From contig NZ_RYYV01000001.1 of NCBI RefSeq assembly GCF_003977665.1, positions 248,001 to 312,000 of the forward strand: 64,000 bases of DNA. The letters run 5' to 3'. The notes under the pieces are model-generated. The model was not told the DNA's origin. It did not search any database and saw nothing but the letters and a program-made list of their open reading frames with translations. Position 1 is the first letter of the stretch. The number at the start of each line of letters is the position of its first letter. The stretch is from Dyella choica. Its GTDB lineage: Bacteria; Pseudomonadota; Gammaproteobacteria; Xanthomonadales; Rhodanobacteraceae. A program made the translations under genes and the position numbers. Below are positions 17,571 to 25,488 of the stretch, in pieces.

Positions 17571-18046
17571 GTGACGGGCGTGCAACCATGGGTGTCGACG
17601 CCCTGCAGCAGGTTCGCCACCTTACCTTGCCCCGGAATCTCCAGCTCGGGCGCCACGTCGTGCAACGGCAACAGCACGAAGGCGCGATCGGCGATATGCG
17701 GATGGGGCAAGGTCAGGCGCTCGCTGTTCACGGTTCTGCCGGCTACGTGCAGCAAATCCAGATCGAGGGTGCGCGGCCCCCAACGGTCGCCGTTGCGCTG
17801 GCGGCCGGCGGCGCGCTCGATGTTCAGCAAGGCTTCGAGCAAATCGTGCGGCGCCAGCGCCGTTTCAATCGCCACCACCGCATTGAGGAAATCCGGCTGA
17901 TCGAGCACCCCCCACGGTGGCGTGCGATAGAGCCGTGAGCGCGCCAGCACTTCGGTTTGGGGCAGCACAGCCAGCGCTTCGATGGCATCCAGCAGGTGTT
18001 GTCGCGTATCGCCAAGGTTACTGCCCAACGCGATGTAGGCGCGCAT
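17567..18046 (-). CDS. folK: 2-amino-4-hydroxy-6-hydroxymethyldihydropteridine pyrophosphokinase
   Basis: 159 aa HPPK. It begins YIALGSNLGDT and carries SRLYRTPPWGVLDQPDFLNA, then RWGPRTLDLDLL with the catalytic Asp pair that binds magnesium, and LPHPHIADRAFVLLPL. It transfers pyrophosphate from ATP to 6-hydroxymethyl-7,8-dihydropterin in folate synthesis. It overlaps pcnB by one base, the standard gammaproteobacterial pcnB-folK pair. The C-terminal residues HGCTPVT run into a REP-like repeat whose TAG ends the frame. Confidence 0.97.
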   Translation of the reverse strand: MRAYIALGSNLGDTRQHLLDAIEALAVLPQTEVLARSRLYRTPPWGVLDQPDFLNAVVAIETALAPHDLLEALLNIERAAGRQRNGDRWGPRTLDLDLLHVAGRTVNSERLTLPHPHIADRAFVLLPLHDVAPELEIPGQGKVANLLQGVDTHGCTPVT

Positions 18047-19497
18047 CAGACGGTCCCGGACTTACCGGCGGCAGGCTTGCGCCTCCGCTTGCGCTTGCCT
18101 GGCGCGCCGGCGCGCGCCGGCTCGGCTTCGCCGGCGGCGTTGGCCTGGTGTAGCGGCAGCGCGGCAGCCAGCGTTTCATGCGGCAATTGCTGCGCATGCG
18201 ACCACCACTGGCCGAGTTCGCCGATCGCCGGCGATTCGGCCGCGCGCAGCAGCAGGAAATCGAACGCAGCGCGGAACCGCGGATGGGCCAGCAGACGGAA
18301 GACCTTCTTGCGCTGAATCTGCTCGAAGCGCGGCTGCAGCGACCAGATTTCTTCCATCGTGATGGTGAAGCGACGAGGAATCGCCACGCGCTGGCATTGC
18401 TCGGCCACCACGTGCATGGCGGCACGCGCCCATGCCTCGTTGATATCTTTGCCGTGCGTGGCCCAGGTGTGGGCCAGGTCACGTACTTCGCCCCATAGCA
18501 GCACGGCGAACAGGAACGCCGGCGTGACCGACTTGCCCTCGGCCACGCGGGCATCGGTGTTTTCCAAGCCCTGTTCGACCAATGAGCGCAATGCCTTGTC
18601 ACCGCGCTTGAGCGCGCGCGCCGTGGCCGGGAACATGAACTTGAGCAGCCCACATTCCTCGAGCATGCGGAAGCTCTTGCGGCCGTAGCCGGCCAGAAAC
18701 ATTTTCAGTGATTCGTCGAACAATCGCGCCGGCGCGACGCCGCTGAGCAACGGACCGAGTTCCGCGAACGGTGCGGATGCGGAAGCGTCGATGCGGAAAT
18801 CGAGCTTGGCCGCCAAGCGTACGGCGCGCAGCATGCGCACCGGATCTTCACGATAGCGCGTGGATGGATCACCAATCAGATGCAGCACGCGGTCCTCAAG
18901 ATCCTTGATGCCGCCCACGTAGTCGCGCACGGAGAAATCGCTGATGTCGTAATACATCGCGTTGACGCGAAAATCGCGGCGCAGCGCATCTTCCTCGATC
19001 GTACCCCACACGTTGTCGCGCACGATGCGGCCGTCCACGATGTGCCGATCGCCCTCGACGCCTTCTTCTTCGCTGGCGCCGCGGAAGGTTGCCACTTCGA
19101 TGATTTCCGTGCCGTACACCACGTGCGCGAGACGGAAGCGACGGCCGATCAGGCGACAGTTGCGGAACAGCTTCTTCACTTCATCCGGCGTGGCGTTGGT
19201 GGCCACGTCGAAATCCTTGGGATGGCCGCCCAGCAACAGGTCGCGGACGGCGCCGCCGACCAGGTAAGCGTCGTAGCCGGCTTCGTTCAGGCGATAGAGC
19301 ACGCGCAAGGCAGCCTTGCTGATGTTCTTGCGGGAAATCGTGTGCTGCTCGCGCGGAATGATGCGCAGGGCAAGCTTGGCGTCGTTCCTGGCTGTGGGAT
19401 TCAAGCGATCGAAATCCTTGCGGGTATCCAAATCCGGGGGCGTATGGTCGGGCACGCCTGGCGTGCCTCGATACCTTCCGGCACCGGTCGTAAGCAT
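18046..19497 (-). CDS. pcnB: poly(A) polymerase I
   Basis: 483 aa from the ATG at 19497, which has AGGA a few bases upstream; a TTG at 19539 is a less likely start. The nucleotidyltransferase core reads LVGGAVRDLLLGGHPKDFDV-AT with the catalytic Asp pair, then RLIGRRFRLAHVVYG and RRDFRVNAMYYD. An RNA-binding domain (RYREDPVRMLRAVRLAAKL) follows, and a basic tail rich in Arg and Lys (KRKRRRKP) ends the protein. PcnB adds poly(A) tails to RNA 3' ends and speeds decay. The tail basicity is typical of pcnB rather than CCA-adding enzymes. Confidence 0.93.
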   Translation of the reverse strand: MLTTGAGRYRGTPGVPDHTPPDLDTRKDFDRLNPTARNDAKLALRIIPREQHTISRKNISKAALRVLYRLNEAGYDAYLVGGAVRDLLLGGHPKDFDVATNATPDEVKKLFRNCRLIGRRFRLAHVVYGTEIIEVATFRGASEEEGVEGDRHIVDGRIVRDNVWGTIEEDALRRDFRVNAMYYDISDFSVRDYVGGIKDLEDRVLHLIGDPSTRYREDPVRMLRAVRLAAKLDFRIDASASAPFAELGPLLSGVAPARLFDESLKMFLAGYGRKSFRMLEECGLLKFMFPATARALKRGDKALRSLVEQGLENTDARVAEGKSVTPAFLFAVLLWGEVRDLAHTWATHGKDINEAWARAAMHVVAEQCQRVAIPRRFTITMEEIWSLQPRFEQIQRKKVFRLLAHPRFRAAFDFLLLRAAESPAIGELGQWWSHAQQLPHETLAAALPLHQANAAGEAEPARAGAPGKRKRRRKPAAGKSGTV

Positions 19498-19543
19498 TGT
19501 CCTGCAAGCGCTCCCGCTGGTGCGAGGACACTGTCTCAAGGCG

Positions 19544-19571
19544 TTGCCGGACGAGACAATTCAGCTATACT
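19544..19571 (+). promoter_or_regulatory. promoter of tRNA-Glu
   Basis: A -35 TTGCCG (19544-19549), a 16-base spacer and a -10 TATACT (19566-19571) lie 20 bases before the mature tRNA. The discriminator AGCGCGC is GC-rich, as expected for a stable-RNA promoter under stringent control. Confidence 0.7.
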
Positions 19572-19591
19572 AGCGCGCTTCGCGACAAATC

Positions 19592-19667
19592 GCTCCCATC
19601 GTCTAGTGGCCCAGGACACCGCCCTCTCAAGGCGGGAACACGAGTTCGAACCTCGTTGGGAGCGCCA
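19592..19667 (+). tRNA. tRNA-Glu (anticodon CTC)
   Basis: 76-base tRNA. The acceptor stem GCTCCCA (19592-19598) pairs with TGGGAGC (19657-19663), followed by discriminator G and an encoded CCA (19665-19667). The anticodon arm is CCGCC-CTCTCAA-GGCGG with anticodon CTC reading GAG. The T arm is CGAG-TTCGAAC-CTCG. The D region CGTCTAGTGGCCCAGGACAC is characteristic of bacterial tRNA-Glu. Confidence 0.95.
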
Positions 19668-19718
19668 CCGTCCATTCCGTATGATCGGCTCACCGATCCC
19701 TAGCAGGCACATGGCAGC

Positions 19719-20042
19719 ATGACTTTCGTCGTCACCGACAACTGCATCAAGTGCAAATACACCGATTGTGTCGAAGTCTGTCCGGTCGACGCTTTCCACG
19801 AAGGCCCCAATTTCCTGGCGATCAATCCGGACGAGTGCATCGACTGCACCCTGTGCGAGCCGGAATGCCCGATCAACGCGATCTACCCGGAGGACGACGT
19901 TCCCGCCGGCCAGGAGCATTTCACCGCCCTGAACAAAGAGCTCGCCAAGGCTTGGCCGGTGATCACGGTACGCAAGGATGCCCTGCCGGATGCGAAGGAA
20001 TGGGAGAACAAGCCGGAGAAGATCAAGCTGCTCGAACGCTGA
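19719..20042 (+). CDS. fdxA: 7Fe ferredoxin FdxA
   Basis: 107 aa. Near the N terminus [20 protein letters not shown] supplies the 3Fe-4S site and one cysteine of the second cluster. [17 protein letters not shown] supplies the 4Fe-4S site. The C-terminal extension ([20 protein letters not shown]) is the hallmark of FdxA, the seven-iron ferredoxin of pseudomonads and Azotobacter. It is a small cytoplasmic electron carrier. It follows tRNA-Glu and ends at a strong terminator. Confidence 0.95.
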   Translation: MTFVVTDNCIKCKYTDCVEVCPVDAFHEGPNFLAINPDECIDCTLCEPECPINAIYPEDDVPAGQEHFTALNKELAKAWPVITVRKDALPDAKEWENKPEKIKLLER

Positions 20043-20063
20043 GCGCCGCCGGATCCGGTACCT

Positions 20064-20095
20064 AAAAAAAACGCCGCAAAAGCGGCGTTTTTTTT
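20064..20095. terminator. bidirectional intrinsic terminator
   Basis: AACGCCGC-AAAA-GCGGCGTT stem-loop preceded by an A-run and followed by eight T residues. It can stop fdxA transcription from the left and the bamC-like gene from the right. Confidence 0.92.
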
Positions 20096-20124
20096 GTTTG
20101 GCCGGTTCAGGCCGAGCGTAGCGC

Positions 20125-20721
20125 TCAGCCCTTTCCGCCCAGGCGCGACTTCAGGCTGTCGACCACCTTGGCCACGGCTGCCGCATCACCCTGCGCACGC
20201 ACTTCGCTCGAGCCCTGGCCGCTGCTGTTCACAGTGACCACGACCGCCCGCGGCGCCACATTCGGGCCGCTCGAATTGCCACTGCTACCACGGCCGAACA
20301 GGCGGCTGATGAAGCCACCCTTTTCCGCCGGCTGGTCGGACGCCAGCACGTTCAGGCTATAGCTGTGCGCGGCGTCGTCATGACCCTGCAGCGTGCCGAT
20401 TTCGCCATTGCTAAGAGCTTCGCCCACGCGGCGATAGGTGTTGTCCACGCTGTCGGCCAGGATGAAGCCATCGGTAATCGCGCTGGGAGTGTTGCCCACG
20501 CGCGCGGTGGCGCCATTGGCGGTCGGGTGATTGGCACCCTGCGGCGGAATCACCAGCGCGGCGCTGGCGTTGGGGGTGTCCATGCCCGGCGGAATTTCCA
20601 GCGGAGTTTGCTGCTTGGCCGTCTGCCAGGCCTTTTCGGAACGGAAGATGCCGCAGCCCGAAAGGAGCAAGCCAGTCAAAACCAAGGCCGGCAGGGCGAC
20701 GGCGAGGGAAGATTTCTTCAT
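20125..20721 (-). CDS. BamC/NlpB-like lipoprotein
   Basis: 198 aa. The lipobox LLLSGC ends a clear type II signal peptide (MKKSSLAVALPALVLTGLLL-SGC), so the protein is outer-membrane anchored. It then has the unstructured segment PLEIPPGMDTP, matching the NlpB start that binds BamD in E. coli BamC, followed by one small alpha/beta domain (DNTYRRVGEALS, AVAKVVDSLKSRL). E. coli BamC is about 344 aa with two helix-grip domains; this version is shorter with probably one domain. Its place directly after dapA matches E. coli dapA-bamC. The BamC role is inferred from motif and synteny. Confidence 0.75.
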   Translation of the reverse strand: MKKSSLAVALPALVLTGLLLSGCGIFRSEKAWQTAKQQTPLEIPPGMDTPNASAALVIPPQGANHPTANGATARVGNTPSAITDGFILADSVDNTYRRVGEALSNGEIGTLQGHDDAAHSYSLNVLASDQPAEKGGFISRLFGRGSSGNSSGPNVAPRAVVVTVNSSGQGSSEVRAQGDAAAVAKVVDSLKSRLGGKG

Positions 20722-20769
20722 GTAGTGAATTCCGTTGGGTTCCGAAAGGATAATCAGTAGCCGATCAGG

Positions 20770-21663
20770 TTAAGCGGCATCCGCCAAGGATGCCAGAGTC
20801 GCCAAGGCCTTGCTTAGCTGCTCGCGCGCCGGCCCCTGCTCCAGTTCCACCAAGGGCAGGCGAGGCATCGCCGTGCCCAGCCCCAGCTCCGGCAAGCCAG
20901 CCTTCACCGCGATCGGATTGGGCGCGCAGTTGAGCGCCTGCACCAGCGGTTCCAGCACGGCGTTGCAGCGCGCAGTAGCGGCCCGGTCGCCTGCCGTGGC
21001 CGCGTCGCACAACGCACGAAAAGCCTTGGGCGCCAGGTTGGCTACCACCGAGATCACGCCCCCGGCGCCGGCCAGCATGGCTTGCCCCCCGGTGCCGTCG
21101 TCGCCGGACAGATAGACGAAATCCGGTCGCACAAGTTCCGCGCTGCGCTGGATCCGCTCGGCATCGGCACGTGCTTCCTTGATGCCGATGATGGCCGGAT
21201 GATCGCGCAAGACCGCGGTGGTTTCCGGCGCCAGGTCGCAGGCCGTGCGGCTGGGCACGTTGTAGAGAATCACCGGCAGGCCACCGTGATCGGCCACTTC
21301 GAGGAAGTGGCGACGCAGACCTTCCTGCGTCGGGCGCACGTAATACGGCGCCACCACCAAGGCGGCATTCGCCCCAAGCACGCGTGCGCGCTGCGTAAGA
21401 GCCACGGTTTTGGCAGTGCCCGCCTCGCCGGTGCCGGCAATGACCGGAATACGGCCGGCGACACGCTCCACCGCAAAGGCCAGCAGGCGATCGTATTCAT
21501 CGTGTTCGAGCATGTGGGCTTCGCCGGTGGAACCAGCGACGACCACCGCCTGGGTGCCGCCCGCGATCTGGAAGTCGAGCAGACGGCCGAACGCCGTCAG
21601 GTCGAGCGCCCCATCCGAGCCGAATGGAGTGACCAGCGCGCAGACGCTTCCGTGAATCTTCAT
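20770..21663 (-). CDS. dapA: 4-hydroxy-tetrahydrodipicolinate synthase
   Basis: 297 aa TIM-barrel aldolase. The ordered family motifs are ALVTPFGSDGALD, GSTGEAHML, VVAPYYVRPTQEGL (catalytic Tyr), LYNVPSRTACDL and the Schiff-base lysine in IIGIKEARAD, followed by LSGDDGT. It condenses pyruvate with aspartate semialdehyde, the first committed step to diaminopimelate and lysine. It is followed 48 bases later by the BamC-like gene and is divergent from gcvR, the same dapA-bamC / gcvR-bcp neighbourhood as in E. coli. Confidence 0.96.
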   Translation of the reverse strand: MKIHGSVCALVTPFGSDGALDLTAFGRLLDFQIAGGTQAVVVAGSTGEAHMLEHDEYDRLLAFAVERVAGRIPVIAGTGEAGTAKTVALTQRARVLGANAALVVAPYYVRPTQEGLRRHFLEVADHGGLPVILYNVPSRTACDLAPETTAVLRDHPAIIGIKEARADAERIQRSAELVRPDFVYLSGDDGTGGQAMLAGAGGVISVVANLAPKAFRALCDAATAGDRAATARCNAVLEPLVQALNCAPNPIAVKAGLPELGLGTAMPRLPLVELEQGPAREQLSKALATLASLADAA

Positions 21664-21782
21664 GGCGCGATCCGCACAAAAAAACTAAGACATAACATCT
21701 TACTTGCGGGCTCGCGGGACGGGCAAGTAAGCTGGCGTATCGTTCGTCGTCATCCCGCACGACGCGGGGGTCGCCTCCATCC

Positions 21783-22346
21783 ATGTCCACCAACCCTTTT
21801 TCTGCGCGATCCAGCAACGACCATCAATTGCTGATCCAGACGCTGACGCCGGCCACGCGTACCCCGCTGCTCGCACTGGCCCGGCGCATTGCCGATGCCG
21901 GCTGCAATCTTTCCGATGCGCGCGTATCGACCATCGGCGCGGATACCTCCCTTACCCTGCTCGCCAGCGGCGCCTGGGATGCGGTAGCCAAGCTCGAAAC
22001 CGCCTTGACCAAGCTGGCGCGCGAGGAAGAGCTGCGCCTTACGCATTATCGCACCAGCCTGCGCGAACCGAGCGGCCACCTGTTGCCGTACCTGGTGGAA
22101 GTGGTGTCGTCCGATCGTCCCGGCATCCTGGTCAAGATCGTCGATTTTTTCAGCCGCCACGACATCAGCGTGGAACAGCTCAGCTCGATGCGCTACCAGG
22201 CCATGCAGACCGGCGCCGCGATGTTCCAGGCGCAGTTCACGATCGGGGTGCCGGATAAACTGCACATAGCCGCTTTGCGCGACGACTTCCTGGAATTCTG
22301 CGATGGCCTGAATCTGGATGCCATCATGGATCCGGTGAAATTCTAG
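21783..22346 (+). CDS. gcvR: GcvR-type ACT domain regulator
   Basis: 187 aa with two ACT domains. The first (about 15-90) has LLIQTLTPATRTPLLALARR and NLSDARVSTIGADTSLTLL. The second (about 102-180) has YLVEVVSSDRPGILVKIVDF and ISVEQLSSMR. In E. coli GcvR binds glycine and GcvA and represses the glycine cleavage operon. ACT pairs of this kind lack DNA-binding segments and act by protein contact. The neighbours dapA (divergent) and bcp (downstream) match E. coli. No gcvA or gcv operon is in the window. Assignment rests on domain pattern and synteny. Confidence 0.85.
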   Translation: MSTNPFSARSSNDHQLLIQTLTPATRTPLLALARRIADAGCNLSDARVSTIGADTSLTLLASGAWDAVAKLETALTKLAREEELRLTHYRTSLREPSGHLLPYLVEVVSSDRPGILVKIVDFFSRHDISVEQLSSMRYQAMQTGAAMFQAQFTIGVPDKLHIAALRDDFLEFCDGLNLDAIMDPVKF

Positions 22347-22378
22347 CGGCGGCGACGCCTTCTGCCTGTTCGCGTCAC

Positions 22379-22444
22379 GTAGGCCGGGATGACTATCCCA
22401 GCCTGGATGCGGCTTGCGGATGCTGGGATTGTCATCCCAGCCTA
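22379..22444. repeat. REP-like palindromic pair
   Basis: GTAGGCCGGGATGACTATCC-CAGC and GCTGGGATTGTCATCCCAGC-CTAC, with CAC before and GTG after extending the inverted repeat. It lies in the 210-base gap between gcvR and bcp. A second copy of GATGAAATTCTAG-like sequence at 22475-22487 echoes the end of gcvR. Confidence 0.88.
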
Positions 22445-22590
22445 CGTGCGGAATCCGAATTCGATGCCGGACACGATGAAATTCTAGGATGCTCCGCCTT
22501 TAGCCATCTGACAAGGCTGTTTCCGTAACGTTTGCCGCGCTAGTCTGCGCCCCAGCAATGGCATTACCCAAGCAGGCTAGCGGAGAGCCC

Positions 22591-23052
22591 ATGCCCGAAC
22601 TAGGCAAGAAAGTCCCCAAGCTGCACGGCGTCACCGGCGACGGCAGTACGCTGAAACTCGATTCACTGAAAGGCCAATGGGTAGTGCTCTACTTCTACCC
22701 CAAGGACAGTACCCCCGGTTGCACCAGCGAAGCCCAAGACTTCCGCGACCTCTACCCCAAGTTCCAAAAGCGCCATGCCGAAATCATCGGCGTCTCGCGC
22801 GACTCGGTGAAATCCCACGCCAACTTCGCCAGCAAGCAGGAACTGCCGTTCCCGCTGCTGTCCGATGCGGACGAAGCCTGGTGCCAGGCCTTCGACGTGA
22901 TCCACGAAAAAGTGCTGTACGGAAAACGTCATATGGGCGTGGTACGCAGTACCTTCCTGATCGACCCCGACGGCAAGCTCGCCGCCCAGTGGCGGGGCGT
23001 GAAAGTACCCGGCCATGCCCAGGCGGTGCTCGACGCCATTCCTGCACGGTGA
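22591..23052 (+). CDS. bcp: peroxiredoxin of the Bcp/PrxQ family
   Basis: 153 aa from the ATG at 22591, preceded by GGAG at a good distance; an ATG at 22558 is a poorer start. The peroxidatic cysteine is Cys44 in FYPKDSTPGCTSEA. The resolving position used by many PrxQ proteins, five residues later, is Gln49 instead of Cys. A third-position cysteine is Cys98 (DEAWCQAF), aligned with E. coli Bcp Cys99. It reduces hydroperoxides using thioredoxin or a similar donor in the cytoplasm. Downstream of gcvR as in E. coli. Confidence 0.94.
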   Translation: MPELGKKVPKLHGVTGDGSTLKLDSLKGQWVVLYFYPKDSTPGCTSEAQDFRDLYPKFQKRHAEIIGVSRDSVKSHANFASKQELPFPLLSDADEAWCQAFDVIHEKVLYGKRHMGVVRSTFLIDPDGKLAAQWRGVKVPGHAQAVLDAIPAR

Positions 23053-23128
23053 TTTTTACGATCGTCCCTGACGCCCGCGATCACGTGACGCGATCCATCC
23101 ACCTCCCACCTCGTGAGGTTACTTCCGC

Positions 23129-24508
23129 ATGACCGGAAGCAAGCGCATCTACGCCCTCGACACCAACGTGCTGTTGCATGACCCTACGTCGCTGTTCCGT
23201 TTCGAGGAGCACGACGTCTTCATCCCGATGACCGTGCTGGAGGAACTGGACGAAAAGAAGAAAGGCGCCTCGGAAGTTTCGCGCAACGGGCGCCAGGTCA
23301 GCCGCTTCCTCAATGAACTGATCGAGCGCGGCAACGGCCACGGCATCAGCAATGGCCTGGAACTGGAAAATCCCGAAGGCGTCTCGCTCAGGCGCGGCGG
23401 CGCGGTCGGCCGGCTGTATTTCCAGCAGCGCACCACCAACGGCCACGGCAAGGCCGACAACCTGATCCTTTCGGCGGTGATCGAGCTGCGCGAGGAGAAC
23501 CCTGGCCGCTCGGTGATTCTGGTCACCAAGGACATCAACCTGCGCATCAAGGCCAAGATCTATGGCATCGATGCGGAGGACTACGAAAACGACCGCGCGC
23601 TGGACGATTTCGCCCTGCTCTACACCGGCTCGGCCGAACTTGCGGAAGACTTCTGGGACCGTCATCCGGAAGTGCAGTCGTGGAACGAGCGCGGCCGCAC
23701 CTTCTACAAGGTCGATCGCCGCAAGGACGAGGACTGGCATCCCAACCAGTGCCTGTTCCTGCCCGGCGACAACAGCGTGGAATTGCGCGTGCTGCACGTC
23801 GACGATGTGCGTGCCACGTTGGTGCTGCTCGATGATCGCAGCCACACCAATCACAGCGTATGGGGAATCGCCGCACGCAACCGCGAGCAGAATTTCGCGC
23901 TCAACGTGCTGATGGACCCGGATGTGGATTTCGTGACCCTGCTCGGCACCGCCGGCACCGGCAAGACCTTGCTGGCGCTTGCCGCGGGTTTGGCGCAGGT
24001 GATGGACCAGCAGCGCTACCGCGAAATCATTATGACGCGCGCCACGGTCTCGGTCGGCGAGGACATCGGTTTCCTGCCCGGCACCGAGGAAGAGAAGATG
24101 ACGCCGTGGATGGGCGCACTGACCGACAACCTCGAAGTGCTCGCCAACCCGGAAGAAGGCGGCAGCTGGGGACGCCAGGCCACCAATGACCTGCTGGCCT
24201 CGCGCATCAAGATCCGCTCGCTGAACTTCATGCGCGGGCGCACCTTCCTTTCGCGCTATCTGATCATCGACGAGGCGCAGAACCTCACGCCGAAGCAGAT
24301 GAAGACCCTGATCACCCGTGCGGGCCCCGGCACCAAGATCGTGTGCCTGGGCAATGTGGAGCAGATCGACACCCCCTACCTCACCGAAACCACTTCGGGC
24401 CTGACGTACGCGGTCGATCGCTTCAAGCATTGGGCGCATTCGGCGCACATCACGCTTCGACGCGGCGAGCGCTCGCGTTTGGCCGATTTTGCCTCCGAGG
24501 CGTTGTAG
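23129..24508 (+). CDS. PIN domain and PhoH ATPase fusion protein
   Basis: 459 aa. The N-terminal PIN nuclease domain (about 5-150) has the acidic residues of IYALDTNVLLHD, LEELDEKKKG and KADNLIL. The C-terminal PhoH-type P-loop ATPase (about 250-455) has Walker A GTAGTGKTLLALAAG, Walker B YLIIDEAQNLTPKQMKTL and the sensor block CLGNVEQIDTPYLTETTSGL. PIN-PhoH proteins act on RNA as nuclease/helicase pairs in the actinobacterial examples studied; here the cellular role is unknown. It starts 76 bases after bcp and is followed by a REP-like pair. Confidence 0.93.
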   Translation: MTGSKRIYALDTNVLLHDPTSLFRFEEHDVFIPMTVLEELDEKKKGASEVSRNGRQVSRFLNELIERGNGHGISNGLELENPEGVSLRRGGAVGRLYFQQRTTNGHGKADNLILSAVIELREENPGRSVILVTKDINLRIKAKIYGIDAEDYENDRALDDFALLYTGSAELAEDFWDRHPEVQSWNERGRTFYKVDRRKDEDWHPNQCLFLPGDNSVELRVLHVDDVRATLVLLDDRSHTNHSVWGIAARNREQNFALNVLMDPDVDFVTLLGTAGTGKTLLALAAGLAQVMDQQRYREIIMTRATVSVGEDIGFLPGTEEEKMTPWMGALTDNLEVLANPEEGGSWGRQATNDLLASRIKIRSLNFMRGRTFLSRYLIIDEAQNLTPKQMKTLITRAGPGTKIVCLGNVEQIDTPYLTETTSGLTYAVDRFKHWAHSAHITLRRGERSRLADFASEAL

Positions 24509-24525
24509 CCCTAGGCGCAGGCCGC

Positions 24526-24594
24526 GTAGGCTGGGATGGCAATCCCAGCATTCGGGGTACCGGTCGGAAAGCTGGGATTGTCATCCCAGCCTAC
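24526..24594. repeat. REP-like palindromic pair
   Basis: GTAGGCTGGGATGGCAATCC-CAGC and GCTGGGATTGTCATCCCAGC-CTAC with a 21-base spacer between the PIN-PhoH gene and thiD. An open frame crosses it in phase with thiD, so automated starts upstream of 24610 would translate the repeat. Confidence 0.9.
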
Positions 24595-24609
24595 GTGGCT
24601 TGCTTCTGG

Positions 24610-25416
24610 ATGACGAGTAAAAGCAACGTGCCACGGAACCTGCCACCTCCTGTCGCCCTCACCATCGCCGGCTCCGATTCCGGCGGTGGCGCCGGCATCC
24701 AGGCCGACCTGAAAACCTTCCATGCGCATGGCGTGCACGGCCTCTCCGCCATCGCTGCCATTACCTCGCAAAACACGCGTGGCGTCACCGCCGTGCACCC
24801 GGTTCCGCTCACGCATATCCGCAGCCAGCTTGAAGCCGTGTTCGATGACTTCCCCGTCGCCGCGGTGAAAACTGGCATGCTGGGCAATGCGGGCATCGTG
24901 CGGCTGGTGGCGAGGGAGCTGCGCAAGCGCAAGCCGGCCTGGGTGGTGATCGATCCGGTAATGATCTCCACCAGCGGTTCGCGATTGCTGGATGAAGATG
25001 CGATCGAGGCGTTGATCAAAAACCTTATTCCACTGGCTGATGTGCTCACGCCAAACCTGCCCGAGGCCGAAGCGCTGCTAGGTCATCCGCTGCGCACAGC
25101 GAAACAATTTGCGCAGGCCGGCCATGCCTTGCGCGCGCTCGGAGCACGTGCGGTGCTGCTGAAAGGCGGCCACGGACGCGGCAACACCTTGATCGACCGT
25201 TATTTTGATGAACGGGGCCTGATGGAAATCCACCACGCCCGTCTTCCCCGCGAAGGGCACGGCACCGGCTGCACGCTGGCTTCCGCCATCGCCGCCGAAC
25301 TGGCCAAGGGCGCGGCGCCCCGCCAGGCGGTGCGCCGGGCGGTTGCCTACGTCCAACGCGCGCTGAAAAACGGCTATCGGCCGGGCGCTGGCACGGCCTT
25401 CGCCCTGCGTCACTGA
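24610..25416 (+). CDS. thiD: hydroxymethylpyrimidine/phosphomethylpyrimidine kinase
   Basis: 268 aa from the ATG at 24610; longer frames would run through the REP repeat and are rejected. Signature blocks are [20 protein letters not shown] at the N terminus, [42 protein letters not shown] and the C-terminal anion hole [20 protein letters not shown]. It phosphorylates HMP and HMP-P in thiamine synthesis. No other thiamine genes and no TPP riboswitch were seen beside it. Confidence 0.95.
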   Translation: MTSKSNVPRNLPPPVALTIAGSDSGGGAGIQADLKTFHAHGVHGLSAIAAITSQNTRGVTAVHPVPLTHIRSQLEAVFDDFPVAAVKTGMLGNAGIVRLVARELRKRKPAWVVIDPVMISTSGSRLLDEDAIEALIKNLIPLADVLTPNLPEAEALLGHPLRTAKQFAQAGHALRALGARAVLLKGGHGRGNTLIDRYFDERGLMEIHHARLPREGHGTGCTLASAIAAELAKGAAPRQAVRRAVAYVQRALKNGYRPGAGTAFALRH

Positions 25417-25488
25417 GCGCCATTCATTTGCCGTAAAATTGCCCGGCGGCCATCCGGCCACTCAAGTCAGGCGACAGCCGCTTTCACG

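Noticed and set aside
24343-24609. Upstream extension of thiD by 89 codons
   Set aside because: The extension overlaps the PIN-PhoH gene and translates a REP-like repeat. The conserved ThiD start follows the ATG at 24610.
24526-24660. A TPP riboswitch ahead of thiD
   Set aside because: No CUGAGA and GGNACC-type thi-box pieces are present in the leader. The palindromes there belong to the REP-like repeat.
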